Source: Schizophyllum amplum
Taxonomy: Eukaryota > Basidiomycota > Agaricomycetes > Agaricales > Schizophyllaceae
Length of the DNA: 64,000 bases
Assembly (NCBI GenBank): GCA_007026445.1
Contig: VDMD01000010.1
Location: forward strand, 124,001 to 188,000
Reading direction: 5' to 3'
The position numbers were made by a program, and so were the translations under genes. This document shows, piece by piece, positions 45,987-57,383 of the stretch (positions are counted from its first letter, which is position 1; the number at the start of each line of letters is the position of its first letter). The notes beneath the pieces are model-generated. The model was given only the letters and a program-made list of their open reading frames with translations, searched no databases and was not told the origin of the DNA.

Positions 45987-48900
45987 ATGGTCAGACGTCT
46001 GATACTTGTCTGCTTCGCAGCTTGCGCCAGCGTACGCGCGTTGCAGTACAGCTATGACTCCCGACCACCCGCCGCATCCGACTGCGCGACCCCAGACAAT
46101 GTGCTCGGTTGCACGGTGAATGAGGAGGACCTCCAACGTAGGGAGGAACGCGACGCGTTCGTTGACGCGCTGGTGTCCGGTATGAGCGTCGAGGAGCTTG
46201 GTGCGTAGCACGCGTCTCTCGCAGTAGTCGATACTGACGCGTATGGCGCAGCCCACCAGCTGCATCTCATGTTCGCCGACAACGTAGTCGGGCCCAAGTC
46301 CGAGCTCGAGCTATATGGTCAGTGTCTGACGATGATCATGACAGGGTCGCGTTTTCACTCCAGACCACAGACTCTGCGCTTGCGCCGCATTCCAACTATA
46401 CTTTCGGCACCATCCACGACTTCTATCCCACGGACAAATCCCAGTACAATGACCTCCAAGCACTCAACCTCAACCGAAGCGCCAAGTCCATCCCCTTCAT
46501 GCAAGCTGCCGAATGTCTGCACGGCGTCGGTAGCTTTAAGCAGGTCAGTCCTGATGTCTCGCTATTCCATCCCCTTTGCTGACACCCTGCTAGAGCATGT
46601 TCCCCGTACCACTGGCGATGGCTGCATCGTGGGACACCGATGTTGTGTATTCTGTGGGACGCGCCATTGGCGCCGAGGCCAGCTCCATAGGCATACACGC
46701 CTGCTTTGCGCCCGTTCTCGATCTCGGGAAAGACCCTCGCTGGGGTCGGACGCAAGGCGAGTCCTTGGACTTCCTTCCAATCGTACATTCAGTACTTACT
46801 TCCGTGCTAAACAGAGGCTTGGGGCGAAGACCATGTGCTCACTTCGCATATGGGTGTCGCTTTCGCTGGCGGACTGTCGAAGAATGGTTCCTGGTCTGAC
46901 CATGACGCCGTTGTCCCAGTCATGAAGGTGCATACATCTGATCTCCGAGCGGTATTCATGTGTCTGAATCTATCCTAGCATTTCGCCGCGCATGGTTCTC
47001 CCAGAGGCGGAATCAACGCCGCGCCGTTCATGGGTCGTGGTATGCGTCAGGTATGCAGCCATGTATGTGCATATACGCGTGCCTACCGCTCATCCGTCTG
47101 CACCTACAGGTCATGCAAGAGATGTTCGTGCCGTTCAAAGCTGCAATCGACCTGGGCGGCGTCCATGGTGTCATGATGTGAGTCCAGCCCAAGCGTACTC
47201 ATCAAAATACTCATGTATGCCAGGGCGTATCACGAGCTCGACGAGATTCCTGCGCATGTCCACCCGATGCTTTACGCCGCTCTTGACGAGTGGGGCTTCA
47301 ACGGTGAGCTGGTTTCCTGGGCGCCGATTGCACGACACTGAATATAGGCTCTAGGGTTTATCACAGCCGATGATACGGGTGCGTGCCGCTGTTAAGATTG
47401 AATGCGGGTGTTTGACCTCCTGTAGGCATGGCCATGCTGTACAAGCGGCACACTGTCACAACCTCGGATGCGGATACCATGCAACAGTATCTCAACGCTG
47501 GTGGCATGATACAGTATTACGACTTCTCTCTAGCGACTTGGCGGTAAGAGCTGCTTCTACACCTCTGCCGCGTTCACTTACTTATTCATTCCTTTCCTTA
47601 GCGATGTAAGAGCAAATTATTCTTTGCCAACCATTGTATCTAATCACCCAACAGACCATCGTGGATCTTGTCGCCAACGGCACCATCCCGCTGCATGTCC
47701 TACAAGAACGCGTGCACCGCGTAATCGGCGTCAAGTACGATCTCGGCCTCTTCGAGGACCCTTTCGTCCCAGAGGAAACCGACTCGACGGCCTTGGTCGA
47801 ACAGCATGTCCCGTTAACGCTGGAGATGGCGCAAAAGTCGCTTGTTCTACTCGAGAACAGGAATGGAACATTGCCCGTTTCACTCAGCTCTGGTATAAAA
47901 AAGATCGCTCTTGTCGGGCCGTTTGCCGATACGCTTAATTACGGTGCGACGCCCACGCCTTATTGTCGCCGTTACCTTTTCTAAAGCCTCCATCCTTAGG
48001 TGGCTACTCAGGACCATGGGGAATGGGGCCGAATGACCGGGGGATAACCTTGCGACAGGGCATCCTCTCCTACCTCCCCGACTCCGTCTCCCTCGTCTCA
48101 ACCTGGGGCGCCGAGTCCTGGCTGTACCACTCCCAATACGCCGTCCCGGCCTACGCCTACACCGACCTGTCTGGCACGCCCGGCGGCCTCACCGCGTCCT
48201 ACTTCGCGGACCCCTCGGCCAACTTCACTTCCGCCACCCCGGCCTTCACCACCTCGCCTCAAACGCCGAATCGCGACTGGGGACTTTACCCGCCCCTGGG
48301 CCTCGCCTCGAACAACTTCAGCGTCGTGTGGGAGGGCGCGCTGACTGTGCCCGAGCTCGGCGTGCCCTCCGTCGCGGGCTGGCTCGGCGCGGCCGTCTCG
48401 CCGAACATCTCCGCGGAGGTGTTCGTGGACGGGAGCAGCGTGGCGCGGTCGCCGGCGACCCCGGTGGGCAACACCCTCAGCAACATCGAGAGCTGGGTGT
48501 GGGTGCAGGACAATGCGACGGCGGCCCCGCCGGACGGTGCGGAGTTTGAGTTTGAGAGCGGGCGTACCTATGCGCTGCGGGTGGAGCTGAGGGTGTGGAA
48601 TTTGGCGCAGAAAATTGAGAATGTGAACAGTGTGAATGCGCATGTTGAGCTCTGGTGGAATCTAGCGGGCAGGGAAGGGGATGGGGTGCAGCAGGTGGGA
48701 CCTTACCGTTTTCTTTCGTGTGCTGCGCGTGCTAACCTTCGTTCAGGCAGTCCAGGCAGCCGAGGGCGCCGATCTCATCGTCCTCGCTGTGGGTGCGAAC
48801 TGGAACAGCGACGGCGAGAGCGGAGACCGGGCCACACTCAGTCTCTCTCCCAACCAGAGTGAGTGCCTACCCCTGCTTTGACTGAAATGGCTTGATTCAT

Positions 48901-49957
48901 ATGCAACTCCTATCAGCTGCCCTTGCGGACGCCATGTTCAACCTGGGCATACCCGTGGTGATGGTCTTGCAAGGCGGGCGACCGTTCGCGATTGCTGAAT
49001 ACTATGAGAGGTCTGCAGCGGTGCTGAATGCTGTGCGCTCCTCTCGTATTCATGGAGAGGCCTCGTATGCTGATCCCCGAGCAGTTCTTCCCCGGACAAT
49101 CCGGCGGTCAGGCTATCGCTGACGCACTATTTGGTACGACCAACCCGGGCGGACGGGTACCTCTGAGCATTCCGGCGAATGAACAGCAGCTGCCCATCGA
49201 CTATAAGTAAGCACAATATCAGCCGTATGGTAGTCAGCTAAAGCAGTATGCAGCATCAAGTACACTGCTCGGGCAAAGAACTACACGGACGTGTACTCGT
49301 ACGCGCAGGTACGCATGATCTGCCATTTCTCAGGCTACATATAGCATTGCTGATCTGTCCCTTGCACAGTATCCGTTCGGGTACGTGCTCGATATTCTAA
49401 TTTCACCAACCACAGCTCATTCGCACCCGTGCCTTTGTCAATGACGCCCACGTAGATACGGCCTCTCTTATACGACCTTCACGCGCGCGGAGTTCAACGC
49501 ATCGTCTGCTAGCGGCAGCAACACCTTCTCGCCAGGTGACACCATCTCGTTCCGGGCGGACGTGACGAATACGGGAACAATGGCGGGTAGCGATGTTTTA
49601 CAGGTAAGCCTTGCACCATCTAGCCTCGTTCCCATATTCATCGACATGCTCGCGCCAGGTATACCTCCTTGTTCGTCGCTCGACCATCGTACGGCCTCAG
49701 AAGCAGTTGGTCGCCTTCACCAGGGTGTACCTGGACGCAGGGGAGACTCGCACCGTGGAGATGCAGCTTGAGGTCAGTCGTGTTTGATTCTTAGTCGGTA
49801 CGCTTGGCTAAGGGAGCCACAGGTCGATCGCTATCTGCCCATCGTCGACCGCGCGTGGAAATGGGTTCTGGAGGAAGGAGATTACACGTTCGCCTTGTTG
49901 GACCATGGCGGGTACGACGCGGACACGTCGACGAACGTGACGATGACTTGCGTGTGA
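45987..49957 (+). CDS. Secreted GH3 beta-glucosidase with PA14 domain
   Basis: Probable beta-glucosidase that hydrolyses cellobiose or short beta-glucans. A multi-exon gene (about 15 exons) starting at MVRRLILVCFAACASVRA, a signal peptide. The GH3 N-domain shows SIPFMQAAECLHGVG, FPVPLAMAASWDTDVVYSVG, APVLDLGKDPRWGRT, EAWGEDHVLTSHMGVAFAGG, KHFAAHGSPRGGINAAP and GFITADDTGMAM; the Asp in the last is the probable nucleophile position. Then AQKSLVLLENRNGTLPVSL opens the C-domain. A PA14-like insert is marked by GLTASYFADPSANFTSATP and VVWEGALTVPELG. Then come DLIVLAVGANWNSDGESGDR, FFPGQSGGQAIADALFGTTN, YPFGYGLSYTTF and an FnIII-like end. Many N-glycosylation sites are present. Some exon ends are uncertain near 47600 and 49020-49380. 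Confidence 0.9.
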
Positions 49958-50070
49958 GGGCGATATACTTATTCCGTACAATGAAGATGTGCCTGTCGCA
50001 ATGTAAGAGCTTGATTTCCAAAGAACATGATGATACTGAGGGAGTTCGCACCCTTTTAGCGTGATATCAA

Positions 50071-50246
50071 CAAGCTTTCCAAGCCTTCAGATGCTTCTCA
50101 AGCCTGAGAATGGTTGCCCAGCCTTGTAATCTCTCCTCAACCTTAGGATCTCTCTCCAGCCTTGGAAGCTCTCCGCAGCTTGAGGAGCTCTCCTCAGTCT
50201 TGGGATCTTCCTCCAAGCATTAGAATGTCTCCCAAGCCTTACGATA
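50071..50246. repeat. Minisatellite of ~19-20-nt units, nine copies
   Basis: Read on the minus strand, the stretch is a chain of variants of aaggcttggagagagatcct: taaggcttgggagacattc, taatgcttggaggaagatcc, caagactgaggagagctcc, tcaagctgcggagagcttcc, aaggctggagagagatcc, taaggttgaggagagattac, aaggctgggcaaccattc, tcaggcttgagaagcatctg and aaggcttggaaagcttg. The units have diverged, so the array is old. It lies between the GH3 stop and the coa8 stop; the rest of the 49958-50448 gap shows no gene. Confidence 0.75.
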
Positions 50247-50448
50247 AGCTCGCTGCTCAGTAACTCTGGGTCCGGCACCTGCCACGCTTTGCATTGCCAT
50301 CGACGGATTCAAACTACATCGTGATTATCTGGCATGAAAGCGCGCTTCAACATTCAAATCCACTTGCTCTTAAACTGCTGCCACTTCACCCTCCACTCCA
50401 GCTGAATTATTTCCCAATTTCTCGCTCGCCATTCGTCGGTGTATTTGT

Positions 50449-50949
50449 CTAGGCGCTCGCCTTCTGCAACACCCATTGTCTGTAGAACTCGGACAACGCG
50501 TCTTCCTTGTCTAAAGGAGGTGCGTCCGTGGGGAGTGCGGCTAGGACCTCTTGTCGCGCCGCTTCGAATCGGCCATTGCTCTGTTCGATCGTAAGACATT
50601 CGTTCCGCATCGTATTGTGTGCGGACACGGCAAGCGCAGACACACGCACGTCAAGCCAAAAATTGTGATTGAAGTTGTCTAAGTCTTGTCGGGCAAGCTT
50701 CCATCGCAGATCGTAGTCTGTCTTCGCCCTTGCCGGGTCCTCGTCGAACTCGTGAAGGGAGTAAGGGTGGGGAAGTCGCTGGGAAGCGGGGGGCGCGTCC
50801 GAATAGATGACGGGGCGCAAGTTGGATATGGGGTGCGGCGGACCTATCTTGTCATCTCTACGGGCTGTTACGTGCAACGAGCGCCGTATGCGAGGCGCAC
50901 GAGCGCCGATTCTGCCGGCGGCAGCGAAGGACATGGCCGTACGAAGCAA
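50449..50949 (-). CDS. coa8: Mitochondrial Coa8/APOPT1-like cytochrome oxidase factor
   Basis: A single exon of 166 residues. The N-terminus is rich in Arg and Ala without acids (MLRTAMSFAAAGRIGARAPR), a mitochondrial presequence. The family mark follows at once: DDKIGPPHPISNLRPVIY matches the IGPPxxxSNLRP motif of Coa8/APOPT1 (PF10231). A helical part with LRWKLARQDLDNFNHNFWLD corresponds to the family's LRxxxxxWNxxFW segment. Coa8 protects or assembles cytochrome c oxidase in the matrix. A second ATG five codons in is possible as a start. The gene is divergent from the GPHR gene, sharing a 288-nt promoter region. Confidence 0.85.
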   Translation of the reverse strand: MLRTAMSFAAAGRIGARAPRIRRSLHVTARRDDKIGPPHPISNLRPVIYSDAPPASQRLPHPYSLHEFDEDPARAKTDYDLRWKLARQDLDNFNHNFWLDVRVSALAVSAHNTMRNECLTIEQSNGRFEAARQEVLAALPTDAPPLDKEDALSEFYRQWVLQKASA

Positions 50950-51237
50950 GGGAGGGGACGCGGGCCGACGTCCCGCAACTCATAATGCGATCCACAATAT
51001 TCCGCTCGCGCCTGGTCCACAACTTGTCCCCGACGCTCATGTTCTCAATTTCCTCTGAGAAACAGAGAACCTCATATCCCCATATCAGTACTTTCAAGAT
51101 TTCTGATTCCACACAATTCACCAGCAGCTCATCGCTTCTTCCCACTTTACCCCCAAAACTCCCGCTCTACCAACCCAGCCGACGGTCCCTCATATCAGTG
51201 GGCACTTCCCCCTTTCGCTCCCGCTTCACAGCCCACA

Positions 51238-53022
51238 ATGTCTGCTAGTGCTGTGTTTGAGCATGCTATAATTCTCTGCATTCGGTACGCGGCACTCGCC
51301 TCACTCAAGAGCATACGCTGACCCCCAGCAGAGGGGGCTTCTTCCTCGGGTGCCGCAGATACCTAATCCATAGTTTATACGCAGATCTCCAGGACCTCTC
51401 CCTGCCCGAGACAGCCTCGATCGAGCTGGAAACGCTGCCCGTGCCATCCGGCGCCTCGGCGCAACCGACGCGCTCTACCCTGCACTCGACGATCTCGCGC
51501 GTCGTATTCGCGTCTTGCTTCACCGAGACGTGCATGATGTTCTTCTTGCTCCTATGCCAGGGCTTGAGCATGTTTCAGCCCAGGTGTGTTCGTCTGTGCA
51601 CGCGCAGTCGTCGACCTCGCTCAACACTCACTCCTCAGCGTACGCCTGGTGCAGTGGAAGATCTCCCTTGCGCTTCTCCTCGTCAACATCATCTTGACAA
51701 TTCCCTCCTCCATCAGCCTCGTCCTCTCTGTCGGCGCCAGCGCTCGCGACGCGTCCCCCTCGCGCGTCTGCAGCCCGCGGCTGCTCCTCAACCTCATCCC
51801 CGTCGTTCTCTACCTCTTCGCCCTCTCCTACATCCCCCTCCCCGGCGCGTTGGCTCCCACAGGCTTCGTTGCGGGCGTCCTCGCGCGCCTTGTCGTGCTG
51901 GGCACGACCATCCTCGGGCTCCTATCGGGCTTTGGTGCGATCAGCAGCGCGTGGCCATACCTGCCATTCGTCAACCGCGCGAAGAGCCTGCCGACGGAGC
52001 AGGACCTGCGCGCGGCGGAGCACAGCTTGGACCGCATCCGCGCAGACCTGGCCACGCTGAACGGCGAGCTGACCCGCACCTCTGCGTCTTCGACGGACGG
52101 GTCGTGGATCTCGCGCGTCGCGACGAGCTTCCGGGGAGGTGACAGCAGTGCGTGTCATCTACACCCACAGTTCAATACTAACAAGTCTTCCAGGAGCTCA
52201 AGAAATGAAAGGCCTCCGTGCCCTCGAGGCCGAAATGAGCCGCAATTTCGACGATCTCACGCGGCGGTATCAAGAGCACACGTACCGACGGACTTTCCGT
52301 GGGCGCGTCGTCGCGGTTGTCGGGCGCCTATTCGCGGTCTACTGCGTCGTGCGCATCGTCAGCGTGAGTGTTATGCCCCGCACGTGCGAATCCTACTCAC
52401 ACGCCGCCAGTCCGCTCTCCACCTCCTGTTCCCTAGCAACGCCGGTTACAACACAACCACGTCCGACTTGCTGACCGACCTCCTCGCGTATTCCTTGTCT
52501 ATTGTGTCCCGGGAGGAAGTGGTAGGACGGGACGACGTCGCGTTGATATCGAGGCAGATCAGCCTAGGGCTGGTCGGCGTGATCATATTAATGAGCTTGA
52601 GGCTTGTGCTCAGGGGGGTGACAAGGGTGCGTGCTAGCCGTCCCGCCTGCCGTGCCTTACACCGACCCTCTTTGCAGGCTCTCCAGGTAACTAGCCGCAA
52701 CCTCGGAGCATCGCTGATGTTGCTGGTGCTCGCCGAGCTCATCGTGAGTCCACAACTCGTTTGCTCCTCAACCCCAACTCACTTCGTATCTCTCCAGGGC
52801 ATCTACCTCCTCTCTACCATTGTGCAGCTGCGCACCTCCTTCCCGCCCGAAAATACAGGCAGCACAGACGCCGATGGTAATACGAAGGACAACAACCTTT
52901 TTTCCACAATCCCCGCCTACGAGGTCTTCGGCCCGCTGTTTGACTGTGCATTTTTGGCGGCGACGGCGGTGTCAGTGTTTGTTAGGTGGACGGCGGATCG
53001 GGTAGATGGGATGGGGAGGTAA
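51238..53022 (+). CDS. Golgi pH regulator (GPHR/GTG family) membrane protein
   Basis: A multi-pass protein of the GPHR family, an anion channel keeping Golgi acidity in animals and related to plant GTG proteins. The start MSASAVFEHAIILCIRYAAL at 51238 is followed by several introns. Family features: FTETCMMFFLLLCQGLSMF, WKISLALLLVNIILTIPSSI, LNLIPVVLYLFALSYIPLPG, the conserved loop FGAISSAWPYLPF, a coiled-coil region (EQDLRAAEHSLDRIRADLAT and LRALEAEMSRNFDDLTRRYQ), YCVVRIVSSALHLLFP, DVALISRQISLGLVGVIILM and ISLGL-type late helices. The end is FGPLFDCAFLAATAVSVFVR with a cytosolic tail. Introns near 51285-51330, 51581-51599, 52140-52195, 52362-52410, 52628-52678 and 52745-52798 are approximate. 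Confidence 0.86.
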
Positions 53023-53613
53023 TGGGTGATTACTGAGCAGAAGGAGGTGGACGTGGAAGGAGGTGGAAGGATTGAGAAGATAGAGGCGTCCGCCAATGTG
53101 TATTTGTGGCCGACGATGGAATGCAATAATTTTCTTGTCCATCCACTCAGTATAAGACATCTTCGCCTCGCACGCTATTGGATATGCTTTCGCTTTACCT
53201 GCTTGCTCTAGATCATGACATGCTAGAAGACAAAGAGCAGTGGTCTTGGAATACCTTATGGAAGCGCTCAAGCTCGAGGAACCGACCGGCGACTTGGCCC
53301 TAGTCTCACGCAGAGCTGGGACCTGCCAAGGTCCAAGGTTGCATACTTACACCAAGTCAATGCGTAGGGAAGATTTTGGGGAGGTATTCCAAGGCTGGAT
53401 TGAGCTACTAAGGCTGGGGAGCGAGCAAACTCCTACATAAGTTCAAGAATCAAATCCTCTTAATTGAAGTTCCGACAACCGAAGATGTGCACGTGACCGT
53501 GCGAGGAAGATCAGCGTGACTCATCCAGCAGTTCTAACCCCATGTTGTCCTGAACAGTCACGGTCGAAGCCACTTGCCCTTCTTCCCTCCTCTCGTATCG
53601 CTGACTTCGGGAT
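53023..53613. other. Intergenic with weak minisatellite-like remnants
   Basis: No gene. Near 53385-53420 the words aaggctggattgagctact and aaggctggggagcgagc resemble two units of the 50.1-kb minisatellite. This is only two units, so the link is weak. Confidence 0.4.
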
Positions 53614-55122
53614 ATGTCAAAGGATTTGTGCTCAGATCTCTGCGCCCTAGGGCTATCTAATGGCACCTTGACCTCGAACGAATCATCGAGAACTGCAGTT
53701 AGCATCGACGCCACTCGTGCCGTGACTGCGTCACCTAGCTTGCGCAGCGAGGTTTATACGGAATTCACTTCCGCCGGGCTTTGGTCGACACTGCCAACAG
53801 AGCTTGTGCTTGAGATCCTAACTCATGTTGCTATTGACGCACCCATCGCCGCTGGTCACCTTCGTCGCGTATGCAGCGACTGGAACCGGTTTATACTGCC
53901 CATCATCCTGCAACATGTCGTTCTCAACACAGCTAACGAGGCCCTTCGCTACTCGAAAATCATACATGCGTGGCAGGACGTCTCATCTCCGGTTCTCGGC
54001 AATCCATGGGGAGCACCTCTCCCCAAGCCTTCTACAAAGCAATCTGGATTCCCGCGGTCAGTCTTGTGCGCTCAGACACTGGCGCTCGTAACTCCCACTC
54101 AACGTCCATCCGTCGAGAACGCCCTCGCCGGTGTCAAGACGCTGGCAAACATCCATTCCCTAGCGATATCTGTAGGCAACGTGACCGCTCATAGGTTCTG
54201 GCTGCGTCGCCAGCACGTACGCCCGCGACGCATAATGCTCCTCCACCACGGCAAGCCCATCGAAATCGAATGTTATCACGACGAGCTATTCTCACGAGTC
54301 ACGCACCTGTACGCTCACGAGCCGCGCACTCTGACGGGCTCGCATCACCTTGGATACAGTCGCCGCCAGCCGTGGTCGGACTGCCTTAGCCATGTCGCCA
54401 TACATACTGTTCTCAAGAACATGACGGACGAACAGCGCCAGAAGGTCGCGGATGGTCTACGGTGGGCATTGGATGGACTCCCCAGCATCAAACATCTGGC
54501 GTTGACGGTTGTACCGTCAATCCGTGACCTGACGAGGGAGAGCCATATCCGGCCCAACCGCCTCCCGAAGTACGCCTTCCAGTCTACTGAGGAGGAGACC
54601 ATGATACCTGGAGATGTACCTTCTGCGCTCCAGCCGCAGGCGTACTGGGACGACATCTTTCCCGAGCTTTCGGCTCTCAGCCCATACCTCAAGTCGGGCA
54701 ATCTGCACCGCGACTCGCGCTTCACGCCCATGCTCTACCCGCTTGATGCCCGGCGCGAGTGGCTTGCCAACGTTGACGTATGGGAGCGTGCGAACCTGTG
54801 GCGACGGGCTCAGAATGCGACGGTGGATCCACAACTATACGCCACTCTGTGGTCTGATCACCGGATGGCGTGGGGTCACAGTCCCGATGGCTATCACACA
54901 ACGGAGAAGAGCGGGTCCGCGGAGAGGGTGCCCACGACGCCACCGCGTGAATGGGGACGTCCCGGCAGTCAATGGCTGCTGGACGCCACGGAGAATAAAC
55001 ATGCCTTAATCCGTGCGCAGGAGGCGATGGGCGAGTCAAACATGTTGCTCCAGTGGCGCGTCCTTTTGCTGATTGGCTTGCCTTTCATTACAGAATGGGT
55101 TCCCGTCGACGTCCCTTGGTGA
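53614..55122 (+). CDS. F-box domain protein
   Basis: A single-exon gene of 502 residues. After a 55-residue Ser/Thr-rich lead, a clear F-box follows: LWSTLPTELVLEILTHVAID and HLRRVCSDWNRFILPIIL. The remainder has no sharp repeats and reads like the variable C-terminal part of Agaricomycete F-box proteins (LGYSRRQPWSDCLSHVAIHT, LRWALDGLPSIKHLALTVVP, LDARREWLANVDVWERANLW). Such proteins link substrates to SCF ubiquitin ligases. No introns, unlike its neighbours, which is common in this expanded family. Confidence 0.85.
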   Translation: MSKDLCSDLCALGLSNGTLTSNESSRTAVSIDATRAVTASPSLRSEVYTEFTSAGLWSTLPTELVLEILTHVAIDAPIAAGHLRRVCSDWNRFILPIILQHVVLNTANEALRYSKIIHAWQDVSSPVLGNPWGAPLPKPSTKQSGFPRSVLCAQTLALVTPTQRPSVENALAGVKTLANIHSLAISVGNVTAHRFWLRRQHVRPRRIMLLHHGKPIEIECYHDELFSRVTHLYAHEPRTLTGSHHLGYSRRQPWSDCLSHVAIHTVLKNMTDEQRQKVADGLRWALDGLPSIKHLALTVVPSIRDLTRESHIRPNRLPKYAFQSTEEETMIPGDVPSALQPQAYWDDIFPELSALSPYLKSGNLHRDSRFTPMLYPLDARREWLANVDVWERANLWRRAQNATVDPQLYATLWSDHRMAWGHSPDGYHTTEKSGSAERVPTTPPREWGRPGSQWLLDATENKHALIRAQEAMGESNMLLQWRVLLLIGLPFITEWVPVDVPW

Positions 55123-56664
55123 ACTGGCGCGTCGCTGCGATTTGTCATGTATGCGAGTTGTATGGTCATATCGGCAAGCAGATGAATATTTATCACGTAT
55201 GTCCAAGCCTTGGATTTGGTATAGCTGACTAGGACTGCTTGCACACTGCTTGTTAAGGTGTGTCTTTTGCTTTAGGCTGGTCCGACTGCGACTGTCCACG
55301 TGCTCCATTTCAATGGCGGCAGCTTGCCGTGACGCGCGCCATGCAGATGGTGACTTTGAGTCCCCCATGCACAGCACTTGCGCCATCGGGGCGGAATTCC
55401 TCATGTCTCCGTTCAATCCTCACCCTGATACCCGGATCCAGACCTTCGTTCATTACCATTCAATGCAAGTTCTCCCTCGGAGAACTGGTGTACATTCGGT
55501 GAGCTCGCAATGCACGTCGCGGCCCCTCCCATGACATGTAGATGTCATGCCGCTTAGACAACGGTCAGTCACTCGCGGCATGTTTTAATTTCCGTTTAAT
55601 TCTCTCGATCTGACGGTTAGCCTGCGTGCTGCTATATGCCCCCCTTCCAGGACAGTAATTTGACTTCCATATGCTGGCTATGATGCCCGAACGCAGCCCA
55701 GCACATCCTGCCTCCCTTCTGTGCGTACTTACATGACATCCGTATCGCTGTCAAGGCTGATTCTCACATATTGACCGGCTTTTGCACGATGGCGTGGCGA
55801 CAAACATCTCGCGTGTTGGCTGACTGCCTCAAGCCCTTCCCTTGTTTTCGATAGAGATGCTTGACGGCGACGAGACGTGGAAGAAAGGGAATGACTGCCC
55901 TTGCGGTAGGTTCATGGCATTGCGTCGCGGATCGTTCAAGGTAATCCGGCACTGCAGCAACGCACGCCGCTACCGTGCTTTTCGCTATGAATTACTGGAT
56001 ATTGACGCTGTCCCAATTCACAGAGATTTGTAGCTCGGTAAGTCCTGGCGCCAGAGGTGGCGAGTCCCTATGAACGCGATGAGCCGGCTTTCACTTCCTC
56101 TTTCGGGAACAAAGTCGTTCTCGCCATCGACGATCGCCTACATCTCGTCTACATCATTCACTCCATTGACTGAGTTCTCGATTTTCTGTCGGAGCTATGC
56201 TAGGACGCCGTGTCTGGGACATGCCGTGACTGAACGGTGATCAAACAACTCTCTCCCACGTTTACTCCCCCGAGTATCCGCCCTCGATTGCCGTCCCCGG
56301 CGCAAAGGATCGAGGTATGGCACTTCATTTCGCCTACCACCAGCTCTACTCTTTGTGGTAGTCGGGTTTCTTGTCTCTCTTTTGGATCGACTGCGCTACT
56401 CCGTCACCACCCTGCATGCGCCACAAAAGGTGCACCCTGGCTGGTAGAAAATTACGCACTTGCTTCTCGAAGCTTAGGGCAGTGTGTGCGTTGGCTGTTG
56501 CCAGCGCGCCGAGTTACCCACCGAATTAGGATGTGCAATATGCATAGTATGTTCAGGCCCCCGATTGTCGTATTGATTTCCTGCAGAAAGGCGCCATGAG
56601 TTGGGCATTGCACAGAGTGGGGCCCGTCAGCATGTCCTGGGCGTGGCGAGGGTCCTCCAGAGAG
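55123..56664. other. Long intergenic region, no supported gene
   Basis: About 1.5 kb with short frames only. One at 55842-56033 (CPCGRFMALRRGSFKVIRHC) has a Cys-rich look but is only 63 codons and has no splice partner I could see. Repeats were not obvious. Confidence 0.45.
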
Positions 56665-56670
56665 TATAAA
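56665..56670 (+). promoter_or_regulatory. TATA box of the mini Zn2Cys6 gene
   Basis: The sequence tataaa sits 115-120 nt upstream of the first ATG (56785), followed by a CT-rich leader (ctctagacgacccttctcctctttcacc is part of it), as in many fungal promoters. Confidence 0.5.
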
Positions 56671-56784
56671 GGCGGAGGTTTTTCTCCCTTATTCCTCATC
56701 CCAGCAGCTCTCGACTGCCGCCGTCTTTCCTCTCTAGACGACCCTTCTCCTCTTTCACCTATTTTTCTTCCTCGTTTTGCCAAC

Positions 56785-57225
56785 ATGTCTCAGGCGAGTG
56801 CAGTCATCTCTCCGAAGAAGGGGTTATGCTCATAGTCACTCGTGCTCAGATGAGCGAGAAGATGAGCGCCCTCGACTACGACGGCCCTCGCGTTCCGCGC
56901 CGCACGGCTATGGCTTGCGAATTCTGCAGGGGTGCGTCAGGCCTGATGCCGCCGCAGTGCTCTACTGACACCTCTCTAGCGCGCAAGCTCAAGTGCGACG
57001 GAGGTCGCCCATCTTGCGCGAACTGCGAGAAGAAGAAATTCCCTTGCAACTACGTGCCTGTGTAAGTCTCCGTACCACGCCACCTTGCATTCCAATACTC
57101 ACAGGCCGGCAGTGGAGAGAGCTCGCGCAAGTGAATGCAGTCATATCTGCATCTGCTTCAATCTTCTTGACTCTTCGGTCCTTTGGGTCTATTTATTGCA
57201 TACGGGCCTGGTGCTGGCACAGTAG
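56785..57225 (+). CDS. Short Zn(II)2Cys6 protein
   Basis: A binuclear zinc cluster is encoded across an intron: AMACEFCR (exon ending ~56932) joined to ARKLKCDGGRPSCANCEKKK and FPCNYVP. All six cysteines are present in C-x2-C-x6-C-x6-C-x2-C-x6-C order. A second intron (57063-57106) leads to a short tail ending near 57225. The whole protein is only about 100 residues and has no fungal transcription factor middle domain. The first ATG (56785) opens a 16-codon frame that stops at 56835, so translation probably starts at 56826 or 56850 (MSEKMSALDYDGPRVPRR). The short upstream frame may act as a uORF. DNA binding is likely; activation is not evident. Confidence 0.7.
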
Positions 57226-57383
57226 AAGGATCGCTTGTGGTGTAACAACACGCATTTTCTTGGGTTTGAGTAGGCTGATATCGGAACGCTTATAGCAGCT
57301 TATAATCTAGGCATAGAAACGTAAAATACAAACGAATGTACTTATTGCCTGCCGGGCAGGCGCAGGGACTGGGCGGAATCGAG

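Noticed and set aside
48098..48643. Minus-strand ORF opposite the GH3 PA14 part
   Set aside because: Arg/His/Gly-rich shadow with no family features; the plus-strand frame is clearly GH3.
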